DNA of 64,000 nt from an uncultured Lachnospiraceae bacterium (GTDB lineage: Bacteria > Bacillota > Clostridia > Lachnospirales > Lachnospiraceae). Location: the NCBI GenBank assembly GCA_945919075.1, contig CAMEIX010000003.1, positions 114,682 to 178,681 of the forward strand. Reading direction: 5' to 3'. This document shows, piece by piece, positions 51,198 to 60,107 of the stretch. Positions within the stretch are counted from its first letter, which is position 1, and each line of letters opens with the position of its first letter. The position numbers and the translations under genes were made by a program. The notes beneath the pieces were generated by a model. The model had not been told where the DNA came from. It ran no database searches and saw only the letters and a program-made list of their open reading frames with translations.

Positions 51198-52013
51198 TTA
51201 TCCGATTTTTATTTCAAGACCTACATGGAGCTGCTCGGCAATATCGCCGAGCTCTTCTTTTAATATGGAGAACGCACGCTTCCCGGTGCAATGACCGGTG
51301 TAAATTCTCTGAATACCGGTTTCTTTGATACGTCCGGCAAGTGCGCGTACCTCCTCATCAGAGGATCTGAATAAGTGAAACCCTCCAATCAGTGCATAGA
51401 TTTTTCTGTCTGGAAATGTTTTCCCGATTTCCGTGATAATATTGTCCGCGCCGCCGTGGGAACAACTGTTAAAAATGACAAGACCTTCCGCCGTATCAAA
51501 AACCAGACTCTGCTCATGTGAGAAATCGTCAAATACCCATTTGTGATTCTTTTTCACACACATACACGCCGCTTTTCCAATCTCTTCTAAGCCGGGCGTC
51601 TTGTGGGGAATCAGATACACCCCTCTTTCCGGCGAAAAGTCCCCGGAAACATAACGAATCCGATTGGCATACTTTTTCAGATACCCCCTATGAATCCCAA
51701 TATATTTCTTGAAAATGGGGTAATAATGATAGCAGTTTTCTGCGGTTCCCTCCCGAAGGAGCAGGGGGGCTTTTTCATTTTCCTTAAAAAATGCCTTAAA
51801 TCCATCCGCATGATCGTAATGCGCATGGGAAAGGATGCTGTAATCCACATCCTGTAACCGGATTCCCATCGCCCGGGCATTTTGGGTAAATTTACCGGTG
51901 GTTCCGGCATCCAAAAGATATTTTTTCCCTTCGTATTCCACATATACCGATAAGCCCCACTCACCGATCAGCCCATCATTTCCGATATTATCTATCAGTA
52001 TCTTAGCTAACAT
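51198..52013 (-). CDS. MBL-fold metallo-hydrolase (COG1237-like)
   Basis: 271 residues. SILSHAHYDHADGFKAF is the HxHxDH zinc site (about 61-77); NSCSHGGADN and TGHCTGKRAF supply further metal ligands. YVEYEGKKYLLDAGTTGKFTQNARAMG is typical of the group named after a methanopterin-pathway enzyme. The substrate in Clostridia is unknown. The start at 52013 has GAGG upstream; 11 further residues are open. Confidence 0.85.
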   Translation of the reverse strand: MLAKILIDNIGNDGLIGEWGLSVYVEYEGKKYLLDAGTTGKFTQNARAMGIRLQDVDYSILSHAHYDHADGFKAFFKENEKAPLLLREGTAENCYHYYPIFKKYIGIHRGYLKKYANRIRYVSGDFSPERGVYLIPHKTPGLEEIGKAACMCVKKNHKWVFDDFSHEQSLVFDTAEGLVIFNSCSHGGADNIITEIGKTFPDRKIYALIGGFHLFRSSDEEVRALAGRIKETGIQRIYTGHCTGKRAFSILKEELGDIAEQLHVGLEIKIG

Positions 52014-52097
52014 TGCTTTCGTCCTCACATGCTTGAATTTTGACAATATTCATTGTACAATAAAAACAGTTATTTGTGAATAAGCGGAGGTTACATT

Positions 52098-53741
52098 ATG
52101 TATCAGGACAAAAAAATCTGGGTGGGCCTTGCAGGTGACAAGAAGGCATATATCTACCCCAAAATGGCAAACCGACACGGACTTATTGCAGGTGCCACCG
52201 GTACCGGTAAGACCGTAACCTTAAAAGTACTCGCAGAATCCTTCAGTGACTGCGGTGTACCTGTATTTCTGGCAGATGTAAAGGGTGACCTTGCAGGAAT
52301 GTGCCTTGCAGGAGATGCCGCCGGAAGTGTAGCGGAACGTGTGGAAAAAATGGGACTTGGCGAGGAAGGATTTAACTTCCACGGATACCCTGTAAACTAC
52401 TGGGATATTTATGCAGAGAAAGGACTTCCCCTTCGTACCACCATTTCCGAAATGGGGCCCCTTCTTCTGGGACGTATTCTTGGTCTGAATGATACCCAGA
52501 CCGATGTGCTGACCGTGGTTTTCAAGATTGCGGATGACGAAAACCTTCTGTTAATCGATACCAAGGATTTGCGTGCCATGCTCCAGTATGTGGGTGAAAA
52601 TGCCAAGGACTACAGTTTAAGATATGGCAATATTGCACAGGCAAGTCTTACCACCATTATACGTGCCATCATCGCATTAGAAAGTGAGGGCGGGGAACTT
52701 TTCTTTGGGGAGCCCGCACTCAATATTGTGGACTGGTTTACTACCAATTGTGATGGTAAAGGTACCATTCAGATTTTAGACTGCCAAAAATTAATCAATA
52801 ACCCCACCATGTATTCCACTTTCCTCCTCTGGATGATGTCCGAACTTTTTGAAACTCTTCCGGAAGCCGGTGATTTGGAAAAGCCCAAAATGGTATTCTT
52901 CTTTGATGAGGCACACCTGCTTTTCAACAATGCATCCAAAACACTTCTTTCCAAGATTGAGCAGGTTGTAAAACTGATTCGTTCCAAAGGTGTGGGCATA
53001 TATTTCATTACTCAGAATCCAAAGGATGTTCCCGACGGGGTACTCGGACAGCTTGGCAACAAAATCCAGCATGCACTTCATGCCTATACCCCGGCTGAAC
53101 AAAAGGGTGCCAAGGCGGCAGCACAGTCCTTTAGGGTAAACCCTGCATTTAATACTTATGATACCTTATTAGAACTGGGAATCGGAGAAGCATTGGTATC
53201 CGTCCTGGATGAGTCGGGAGTTCCCACTGTTGTGGAGAGATGTAAAATTCTGCCTCCCCAGAGCCGGATGGGTGCCCTGGATGATGCCACCCGTACCCGG
53301 ATGATCAATGACAGTCTTTTATATCTTCGCTATAAGGACTATGTAGACAGGGATTCCGCTTATGAATTCCTGGCCCGTCAGTCCGCTGCCAATGCGGAAG
53401 CGGCTGCAAAGGCTGCGGAAGAAGAAGCTGCAAGAAAGGCTGCCGAGAAACAGGCACTTGCAGACCAGAAAGCTGCTGAAAAGGCCGCCCTTGCTGAGCA
53501 GAAAGCGGCAGAGAAGGAAGCACTGGCTAAACAGAAAGCTGCCGAAAAAGAAGCTGCCCGCCAGGCAAACGTTAAAAAGCGGGCTGTTAAGAGTGTTGGA
53601 AACTCCGTAGCCGGAACCATCGGCCGCGAACTCGGAAACTCCGTGGGAAGTGCTGTCGGCGGCAAATTCGGCAAGAAGCTGGGCGGTAATGTAGGGGCTT
53701 CTCTTGGCCGTGGATTATTAAGTACTTTCTTAAAATTCTGA
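52098..53741 (+). CDS. HerA-like ATPase (DUF853) with Ala/Lys-rich tail
   Basis: 547 residues. Walker A GATGTGKT (about 34-41), Walker B MVFFFDEAHLLF (about 270), FLADVKGDLAGM and the sensor region YFITQNPKDVP match the HerA/DUF853 group of FtsK-like pumping ATPases. Residues ~430-495 form a charged helix of AAEK-A-LA-QK repeats, probably coiled coil. The end (GNSVAGTIGRELGNSVGSAVGGKFGKKLGGNVGASLGRGLL) is a glycine-zipper-like membrane-active segment. No NurA partner is seen. GGAGGT precedes the ATG; monocistronic. Confidence 0.88.
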   Translation: MYQDKKIWVGLAGDKKAYIYPKMANRHGLIAGATGTGKTVTLKVLAESFSDCGVPVFLADVKGDLAGMCLAGDAAGSVAERVEKMGLGEEGFNFHGYPVNYWDIYAEKGLPLRTTISEMGPLLLGRILGLNDTQTDVLTVVFKIADDENLLLIDTKDLRAMLQYVGENAKDYSLRYGNIAQASLTTIIRAIIALESEGGELFFGEPALNIVDWFTTNCDGKGTIQILDCQKLINNPTMYSTFLLWMMSELFETLPEAGDLEKPKMVFFFDEAHLLFNNASKTLLSKIEQVVKLIRSKGVGIYFITQNPKDVPDGVLGQLGNKIQHALHAYTPAEQKGAKAAAQSFRVNPAFNTYDTLLELGIGEALVSVLDESGVPTVVERCKILPPQSRMGALDDATRTRMINDSLLYLRYKDYVDRDSAYEFLARQSAANAEAAAKAAEEEAARKAAEKQALADQKAAEKAALAEQKAAEKEALAKQKAAEKEAARQANVKKRAVKSVGNSVAGTIGRELGNSVGSAVGGKFGKKLGGNVGASLGRGLLSTFLKF

Positions 53742-53764
53742 TTTATAATTCCAAAAAGTCACGA

Positions 53765-53805
53765 AAAAAGCAGGTCTCCGGTTCAGAGTCGGAAACCTGC
53801 TTTTT
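53765..53805. terminator. Bidirectional terminator
   Basis: AAAAAGCAGGT (53765-53775) and ACCTGCTTTTT (53795-53805) pair perfectly and carry an A-run and T-run on the two sides, serving the HerA-like gene and the convergent GH26-like gene. Confidence 0.85.
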
Positions 53806-53810
53806 GTAAT

Positions 53811-55256
53811 TTAAGGTACAATAGGTTCAAAACGAAGACGAATTTCAGGAAGCGCTGTTAAGGTGTAATAATAGTTTTCCTGCCAGTCATCGCCCTGAGA
53901 AGGATCGTTCTCGCCCGTTGCCGGAGGTGCAAAAATGTTTAACTTCAAGGTGCAAGGACCCTCTATCTTCTTATCAAAGAATGCCGGCATGAAATCAATA
54001 AAGGTCACGCCGGGAGCCTTATAGAACCAACGTCCGTTCAGTTCCATCATCAGGTTGGCATCCTTCAGAGCGCCTGTAAAATTAGCCTCCGCAAAGACAG
54101 GGTCCTTTTCAAAATGAAGATCCATGGAGATCCCTTCTGCATCCTCGGATCCACCCCAACGTAGGGTTACGGGAAGTTCCTTTTCTTCGGTTTCATCCAT
54201 ACCGGGCTTGAAAAAGTCCTCTTTAATAATATTGCGGTACTCTGCCAGAACCGGCTGTTCCACACCTACATCGTGATTATTGGGATCGGTAATTTCCAGT
54301 CCCAGTCTTCCGTCATCCCTAAACTGATAAAACGTAAATGCAGAAAACCATTTTTCCTGATCTGCCTTTAAAAGTTCGCAGAATTCCCGAACCATTTTAA
54401 GCTGATCATAAGGTCCTGTCACATCCCCATCCGAATTAAATTCGGACATAACCATGGGCTTTGTTGCTCCACCGCAGATTTCACGATACCGGTCAAAACT
54501 CATTTTGGTCATATCATAAGTATATTTTACTTCATCCCTCTTATGCTGGAAATTATCCTTCTCCGCCACTTCAAACGGATATCCCCAGTTTAAGGCCATA
54601 TACTTGTCCACGGACCAGATATCTGTATCTTTAACCGCCTCAATAAAGGCTTCTTCCTGCTCCAGCTTTCCGGATTCTTCATCTTTTACACCATCTAAGC
54701 AAAGAATCATTTTTACATTTGGTGCATATTCTTTTATAATTTTATGAAAACGTACAAAAAAGGCTCCCACTTCTTCATAGGAAGCTCTCTTATTAAAGGA
54801 AAACCAGCTTCCACTTGCCTCATGATTCATTCGCAACATAACCCGTCCAAAAGTACGAAGATCCTTTGCAATCGCTATAATATGATCATCCGTTACGTGA
54901 GGATCGCAGGTCAGTGTTAATATAACATCCTGTCCGTGTCTTCTGACATCCCGCATACAAGTGAAGGGTTCCCCCTCCCGATTTCCATCCTTACCGCCAA
55001 GGTACGGAAAATAATTATCATAGGGATAATCCCAGGCTCCATGAACCTCCATATCCGCATAGGCTTCACTTGCCCTTTTTGGCCATGCCTCATCCAAAGG
55101 ATAATAGCAATACATCAGATTAATTGCCCGGTGTGGTCTGTGTAATTTCTGCAGAATATAATCCTGATTTACATACAAACCTCTCTCACTACCATCACTC
55201 AAGTCCACCGCACACTGTGCCGGTGTCAGTTTGACCCCTTTTACCTTACTCATCAT
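53811..55256 (-). CDS. GH26-like glycoside hydrolase, cytoplasmic
   Basis: 481 residues. RVMLRMNHEASGSWFSF (about 139-155) matches the R-x-x-HE-x-x-G-x-W acid/base block of GH26 beta-mannanases, and KPMVMSEFNSDGD (about 268-280) carries a plausible nucleophile Glu. A C-terminal beta-domain (about 355-481) follows. There is no signal peptide, unlike most GH26 enzymes. Exact specificity is unclear. GAGGGAG precedes two adjacent ATGs, 55256 and 55253; either could be used. Confidence 0.7.
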   Translation of the reverse strand: MMSKVKGVKLTPAQCAVDLSDGSERGLYVNQDYILQKLHRPHRAINLMYCYYPLDEAWPKRASEAYADMEVHGAWDYPYDNYFPYLGGKDGNREGEPFTCMRDVRRHGQDVILTLTCDPHVTDDHIIAIAKDLRTFGRVMLRMNHEASGSWFSFNKRASYEEVGAFFVRFHKIIKEYAPNVKMILCLDGVKDEESGKLEQEEAFIEAVKDTDIWSVDKYMALNWGYPFEVAEKDNFQHKRDEVKYTYDMTKMSFDRYREICGGATKPMVMSEFNSDGDVTGPYDQLKMVREFCELLKADQEKWFSAFTFYQFRDDGRLGLEITDPNNHDVGVEQPVLAEYRNIIKEDFFKPGMDETEEKELPVTLRWGGSEDAEGISMDLHFEKDPVFAEANFTGALKDANLMMELNGRWFYKAPGVTFIDFMPAFFDKKIEGPCTLKLNIFAPPATGENDPSQGDDWQENYYYTLTALPEIRLRFEPIVP

Positions 55257-55440
55257 TTCTCCCTCTTGATTATAATTTTACATATTTTCTTATGCTGAAC
55301 CTCATTATACAGGGAAAAATTTAACAAGGCAAGAAAGGAAAAAGATTTTTTCAGAAAGCCTCAGATACTTAAGAAAAAAAGTCATTAATTCGATATAAAT
55401 ACCAGATACAAATCATATAATAAAATGACGGAGGTATTTT

Positions 55441-56121
55441 ATGAACGCAATGAAAAAATATGTAGCCGAATTTATCGGCACAATGGTACTGGTACTTTTT
55501 GCATGCGGTGCTGCTGCAGAGCTTGGCTGTCAGACAAATATAGCCGATGCTTCTTATGCGTTGACTGCCCTCGCATTCGGTCTTGTAATCGTTGCCATGG
55601 CATATTCCATCGGTAATATTTCCGGATGCCACATTAATCCTGCAGTATCCCTTGCCATGTTAATCAGCAAAAGAATGACTGCCAAAGATTTTATAGGATA
55701 TGTGATTGCACAGTTTGCCGGTGCTATCGCAGGAGCTGCTGTTCTTGGTTACCTTTTAGGTTGGGACTGCGGCTTTGGTGCAAACGGTCTTTACATGGAT
55801 GACATTGTAAAATCTCTGGTAATTGAAGTAATCCTTACCTTTGTATTTGTACTCACCATCCTTGGCGTTACTTCCAAAGCAGAATTTTCCAGAGTTGCTG
55901 GTCTCGTCATCGGCCTTACTCTGACACTGGTACATATCTTCGGCATTTACTTCACCGGCACCAGCGTAAATCCTGCCCGCTCCCTGGGCCCTGCACTTTT
56001 TGCAGGCGGCGATGCCCTTTCCAATGTCTGGGTATTCCTTGCAGCGCCCCTCGCCGGTGGTGTTCTTGCCGCACTTGTGTGGAACTTCTTAAACGGAACC
56101 AGAAAGGTAAGCAGAAAATAA
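55441..56121 (+). CDS. Aquaporin / glycerol facilitator (MIP family)
   Basis: 226 residues with six helices. The two NPA loops, SGCHINPAVSLAML (about 60-73) and GTSVNPARSLGPALF (about 178-192), are intact. The Arg after the second NPA and a His two residues before the first suggest an AqpZ-like water channel more than a glycerol channel. GGAGG precedes the ATG, with a TATAAT -10 at 55416. Monocistronic with a terminator behind it. Confidence 0.93.
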   Translation: MNAMKKYVAEFIGTMVLVLFACGAAAELGCQTNIADASYALTALAFGLVIVAMAYSIGNISGCHINPAVSLAMLISKRMTAKDFIGYVIAQFAGAIAGAAVLGYLLGWDCGFGANGLYMDDIVKSLVIEVILTFVFVLTILGVTSKAEFSRVAGLVIGLTLTLVHIFGIYFTGTSVNPARSLGPALFAGGDALSNVWVFLAAPLAGGVLAALVWNFLNGTRKVSRK

Positions 56122-56143
56122 AACATCTGCTGCAATAGTATCT

Positions 56144-56183
56144 AAAAAACTCGGGTTACCTGCATGGTAAACCCGAGTTTTTT
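56144..56183. terminator. Terminator of the aquaporin gene
   Basis: AAACTCGGGTTACC / GGTAAACCCGAGTTT stem with T-run, and an A-run on the other side. It may also serve the convergent symporter gene. Confidence 0.85.
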
Positions 56184-56221
56184 ATGATCGTTATTATGAA
56201 TTTCTCATATTCTGCCAGAAA

Positions 56222-57799
56222 TTACTTTCCAAGATTCTGCTGTTTGGTTGTTTCAATCTTTTCGTTATAGCAAGCGAAAATTCTGTCAACCTCTTTCTTT
56301 TCCGGCTTCTTTGTAATGAGGCTGACAATGGGAACGATAATCAGACCGCCCACCATGGCAACCACACCGGAATTGATGGAAGACTTAAAGATATAGGAGA
56401 GGATGGGTCCCCAACCGGAAACATCTACACCACCTAAAGATACAAACATCTGGAACACTGCAATTGCACAACCCCAAATAAAGCATACGATGGTAGCTGC
56501 CTTGGTAATGCCTTTCCAGTACAGACCGTAGAGGAAAGGAGCTAAGAATGCGCCGGCAAGTGCGCCCCATGAAACACCCATCATCTGTGCGATAAAGGTT
56601 ACCTGCGGGTTTGCGTCCTTAAATACTGCAATAATGGCAGATACTGCAATAAAGAATACAATAAAAATTCTCATGATAAGCACCTGCTTCTTTTCTGTCA
56701 TTTCCTTTTTGGAAGCCGGTTTAATAACGTCCAGTGTAAAGGTAGAACTGGAAGTCAAAACCAGGGAAGACAGAGTGGACATGGATGCAGAAAGCACCAA
56801 TACAATTACCACTGCAATAATAACATCAGGAAGCGTCGACAACATGGTAGGAATAATGGTATCAAACAAAGGTGCTGTTCCTGCTGCATTCATGGTTACC
56901 TCATCGCCGTACAATCTGCCGAAACCACCGAGGAAGTAGCAGCCGCCTGCTACAATAATTGCAAAAACCGTAGAAATAATGGTTCCTTTATGTATATCGT
57001 TCTCAGACTTAATTGCATAGAATTTACCAACCATCTGCGGAAGCCCCCAGGTACCCAGGGATGTAAGAACAACCACAAATAAAAGTGCCAGAGGATCGGG
57101 ACCAAAGAAAGAAGAATACGCTCCCTGCCATCCCGCCTCACCTTCGATTGCTGCAAGACTCTTGGTTGCCTCTAACAGACCACCGTTCTTATTTAATACG
57201 GAAACAATGACTGCCGCAATACCGAATAACATGATAATACCCTGAATAAAATCATTGATTGCAGTAGCCATGTAACCGCCAAAAATAACATAGATGCCGG
57301 TGAGGACTGCCATAACCAGGATAACTACCCAGTAAGGAATATCAAATACCAGACCAAAAAGGCTGGACAAACCATTATACAAAGAAGCGGTATATGGAAT
57401 CAGGAAAACAAATACAATAACCGATGCTGCAACCTTTAAGGCTGTGGAATTAAATCTTTTCCCAAAGAAATCCGGCATTGTCTTCGCATCCAGATGCTGG
57501 GTCATAACTCTGGTCCTTCTTCCGAGAATGTTCCATGCAAGCAGGGAACCGATAAAGGCATTACCGAGGCCTGCCCAGGTTGCCGCAAGACCATACCTCC
57601 ATCCAAACTGTCCGGCATACCCTACAAAGATTACTGCCGAGAAATAAGATGTACCGAATGCAAATGCCGTAAGCCAGGGGCCTACACTTCTGCCGCCGAG
57701 TACGAAACCGTTTACGTCTGTGGAATGCTTTCTGGTGTAAAATCCTACCCCAACCATTACTGCAAAGAAACAGACGAGTAAAGCAATTGTTAAAGCCAT
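56222..57799 (-). CDS. Sodium:solute symporter (SSS family)
   Basis: 525 residues with about 13 helices. FVLGGRSVGPWLTAFAFGTSYFSAVIFVGYAGQFGWRYG (about 32-70), FGGYMATAINDFIQGIIMLFG and SSLVLTSSSTFTLDV are SSS signatures including the Na2 site. Substrate unknown; position behind GH32 suggests sugar, but the family also imports proline, pantothenate and others. GAGGGAG precedes the ATG, and an operator-like palindrome is at 57845-57867. Confidence 0.9.
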   Translation of the reverse strand: MALTIALLVCFFAVMVGVGFYTRKHSTDVNGFVLGGRSVGPWLTAFAFGTSYFSAVIFVGYAGQFGWRYGLAATWAGLGNAFIGSLLAWNILGRRTRVMTQHLDAKTMPDFFGKRFNSTALKVAASVIVFVFLIPYTASLYNGLSSLFGLVFDIPYWVVILVMAVLTGIYVIFGGYMATAINDFIQGIIMLFGIAAVIVSVLNKNGGLLEATKSLAAIEGEAGWQGAYSSFFGPDPLALLFVVVLTSLGTWGLPQMVGKFYAIKSENDIHKGTIISTVFAIIVAGGCYFLGGFGRLYGDEVTMNAAGTAPLFDTIIPTMLSTLPDVIIAVVIVLVLSASMSTLSSLVLTSSSTFTLDVIKPASKKEMTEKKQVLIMRIFIVFFIAVSAIIAVFKDANPQVTFIAQMMGVSWGALAGAFLAPFLYGLYWKGITKAATIVCFIWGCAIAVFQMFVSLGGVDVSGWGPILSYIFKSSINSGVVAMVGGLIIVPIVSLITKKPEKKEVDRIFACYNEKIETTKQQNLGK

Positions 57800-57844
57800 G
57801 ATTTTCTCCCTCTTTTACTTAGAATTGTCTTGTTTGCTTTTTCG

Positions 57845-57867
57845 CGTTAAAGCGTTACACTTTAACG
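57845..57867. promoter_or_regulatory. Palindromic operator upstream of the symporter gene
   Basis: CGTTAAAG-CGTTACA-CTTTAACG: perfect 8-bp arms, 46 bp before the symporter ATG. The size and A/T-CG composition resemble LacI-family sites. No LacI-type gene lies in this window. Confidence 0.5.
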
Positions 57868-57943
57868 TCTTAAATTTATCACAAGTACAATATCCTGTCA
57901 AGGAGATTACGGCATTTTGCAGTTTCCTCTTCTTTCATCCTGA

Positions 57944-59416
57944 TTAATCGAAGGAAATTGTGTACTTCTTGATACTGACTGTAGCCGTTTTGTCACATAC
58001 AAAACAAATATCCTGTGCATCTTTAGGAGTATAAAATGTAGTACTTAGTACCTGTTCCCCATCATTAACAAATATTTCTGCGGAATACTTATCCAAAATA
58101 AACCGCAACTTTAACCCGGCTTTCGGATTTTTTATTTTCACCTTTCTGGAAGCAATCGTATCCCGAACCATGCCGGAACAGGTCCGGTCAATTTCTAACA
58201 TATTCTTCTTTTTCAGATAGGTAAGGCTGGTGTGGAAACGCTCATTCTTAGCAAAAAGAATCGTAAATTCTTCGTAATCACCTTCCATGATTTCCACTGT
58301 CATATCCAATACACGGCCACAAATTTTCGGAAACCGGCATATCCCGTTAATCTCTTTGCCCTCAAGGCAGACAGGATCTCTATGATACTTTTCGATTTCA
58401 CGAACAGGACTCTGCAGTATTTTCCCATGCTCTATTCTTAACTCTCTGGGCAATGTCATCATGCATGCCCATTTTTGTCCAACGGGACGAATATTGGAAT
58501 CCCACGACTGCATCCATCCAATCATGATGCGCCTTCCATCCGGCGCAAGCATGGTCTGTGGTGCATAAAAATCCAGCCCATCATCCAGTGAATATACCTG
58601 ATTATAATCAAACTCATGTCTGTTCCGGTCATATTCCCCTAAAAAATACACTGCATTATTCCCATTATGGAGTTCTTCGTCGGCAGGTAAATCCTGTGGC
58701 GATGCAACGAACACATATTGTCCGTCCAAACAGAAAAAGTCGGGACATTCCCACATAGTACCCAGATTTCCCTCTCTGTCCCTCGCCAATACAGACACAT
58801 AATGCCACTCCCTCAGGTCATCGGAATGAAATAATACCACCTGTGGAATCCCCTCATCCGTTTTATTTCCGACTACCATATAGTAGCCATCCTTTTCTTT
58901 CCAAATTTTCGGATCCCGGAAATTTTCCCTGCTAAAATGTTCCGGAAGCATGTCTCCGGTAACTACGGGATTATTTTCTGATTTGATATAATTTGTACCA
59001 TCCCCCAACGCTATGCACTGGTTCTGGTACATGATTTTTATACCATTTTGGTCTTCTTCCGTAACACCGGTATAAACCAGTAAATGCCCTTCCCCGGTTT
59101 CTATACCGGATCCTGAAAAACATCCTGCTGCATCATAGGTCTGCCCGGGAGCAAGTGCCACCGGCATCTCCTCCCACTTCACAAAATCACTGCTCACACA
59201 ATGTCCCCAGTGCATGGGGCCCCATACCTCACTATAAGGATGGTACTGATAAAACAAGTGCATCTTTCCCTGATAAGCGGAAAACCCATTCGGGTCATTC
59301 ATCCAGCCACATAATGGTGCTATATGAAAAACCGGAAGTTCCTCCTTCGGTACACGATTTTCCTGCACATAATCATTTGCTTTTTTGACTTTGTTCTCCG
59401 TACTGCTTCCTGACAT
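57944..59416 (-). CDS. GH32 sucrose/fructan hydrolase
   Basis: 490 residues. The three catalytic blocks are present: GWMNDPNGF (nucleophile Asp, about 37-45), NFRDPKIW (transition-state Asp) and WECPDFF (acid/base Glu). A C-terminal beta-sandwich follows (RFILDKYSAEIFVNDGEQVLSTTFY). No signal peptide, so it acts in the cytoplasm on sucrose, sucrose-6-phosphate or short fructans. AGGAG precedes the ATG at 59416. It lies 18 bp after the small membrane protein gene and upstream of the SSS symporter. Confidence 0.93.
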   Translation of the reverse strand: MSGSSTENKVKKANDYVQENRVPKEELPVFHIAPLCGWMNDPNGFSAYQGKMHLFYQYHPYSEVWGPMHWGHCVSSDFVKWEEMPVALAPGQTYDAAGCFSGSGIETGEGHLLVYTGVTEEDQNGIKIMYQNQCIALGDGTNYIKSENNPVVTGDMLPEHFSRENFRDPKIWKEKDGYYMVVGNKTDEGIPQVVLFHSDDLREWHYVSVLARDREGNLGTMWECPDFFCLDGQYVFVASPQDLPADEELHNGNNAVYFLGEYDRNRHEFDYNQVYSLDDGLDFYAPQTMLAPDGRRIMIGWMQSWDSNIRPVGQKWACMMTLPRELRIEHGKILQSPVREIEKYHRDPVCLEGKEINGICRFPKICGRVLDMTVEIMEGDYEEFTILFAKNERFHTSLTYLKKKNMLEIDRTCSGMVRDTIASRKVKIKNPKAGLKLRFILDKYSAEIFVNDGEQVLSTTFYTPKDAQDICFVCDKTATVSIKKYTISFD

Positions 59417-59434
59417 TTTGTCTCCTATACGCAT

Positions 59435-59983
59435 CTATAATTGTCCGGTTTTTCTGCGGTATATTCTATCCTTGCATGCCAGAATAATCACAAAGATTAC
59501 ATCCATTACAAAGAAAAACTGGAAGATACCGGCAAATACAGATAAAACACCGCTATTTACCCGCTCTTTACATGCTCTTACAATATAAGCCATGGAATAG
59601 GGTGCCCCTAAAACAAGAATAAACCAACCAACTACGCATAATGTAAGAGCTAACGCAGGTGCCATAAAGATTGTGATGGGCACCGGAATAAAAATTAACA
59701 GAAAACTCAGAACAACAAGCCCCGCTCCTATCACAAAAAACGGAATGAGTCCGTATTTCACAATCCTTGCACAATTCAAAATCTGGATACGGGTAGCCAT
59801 ACTGCCAACGGTCAGTACCACAACCAGATTCATTGACCCAAACAATAATAGCATCCCAAAAAGGATTTCCGGTAAAAAGGTCGGGATTTTAAAAAATGGT
59901 ATCGCCAACACCAAATACGCTGACACAACATACAAAATAGGCATAACATAAATCCACCTGCAACCTTTTCCATTTTGATTCAT
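59435..59983 (-). CDS. Small membrane protein upstream of GH32
   Basis: 182 residues with five hydrophobic helices (about 11-28, 36-56, 75-95, 105-125, 143-165); family not recognised. GGAGGG lies before the ATG and a good promoter at 60032-60060. First gene of a probable operon with GH32 and perhaps the SSS symporter. It lacks the size of any known sugar transporter. Confidence 0.65.
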   Translation of the reverse strand: MNQNGKGCRWIYVMPILYVVSAYLVLAIPFFKIPTFLPEILFGMLLLFGSMNLVVVLTVGSMATRIQILNCARIVKYGLIPFFVIGAGLVVLSFLLIFIPVPITIFMAPALALTLCVVGWFILVLGAPYSMAYIVRACKERVNSGVLSVFAGIFQFFFVMDVIFVIILACKDRIYRRKTGQL

Positions 59984-60031
59984 TCCACTTTCCCTCCATT
60001 ATCTTTTGATATGATTTACCTCTTAACGATT

Positions 60032-60060
60032 ATTATAGCAATTTGCTATCCTTGTGTAAA
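60032..60060 (-). promoter_or_regulatory. Promoter of the GH32 operon
   Basis: Minus-strand TTTACA, 17-bp spacer, TATAAT, 49 bp before the membrane protein ATG. Confidence 0.65.
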
Positions 60061-60107
60061 GATTTTCTATCTCAGACACTGATTAAGTTCCATATTCAAA
60101 ACTTTTT

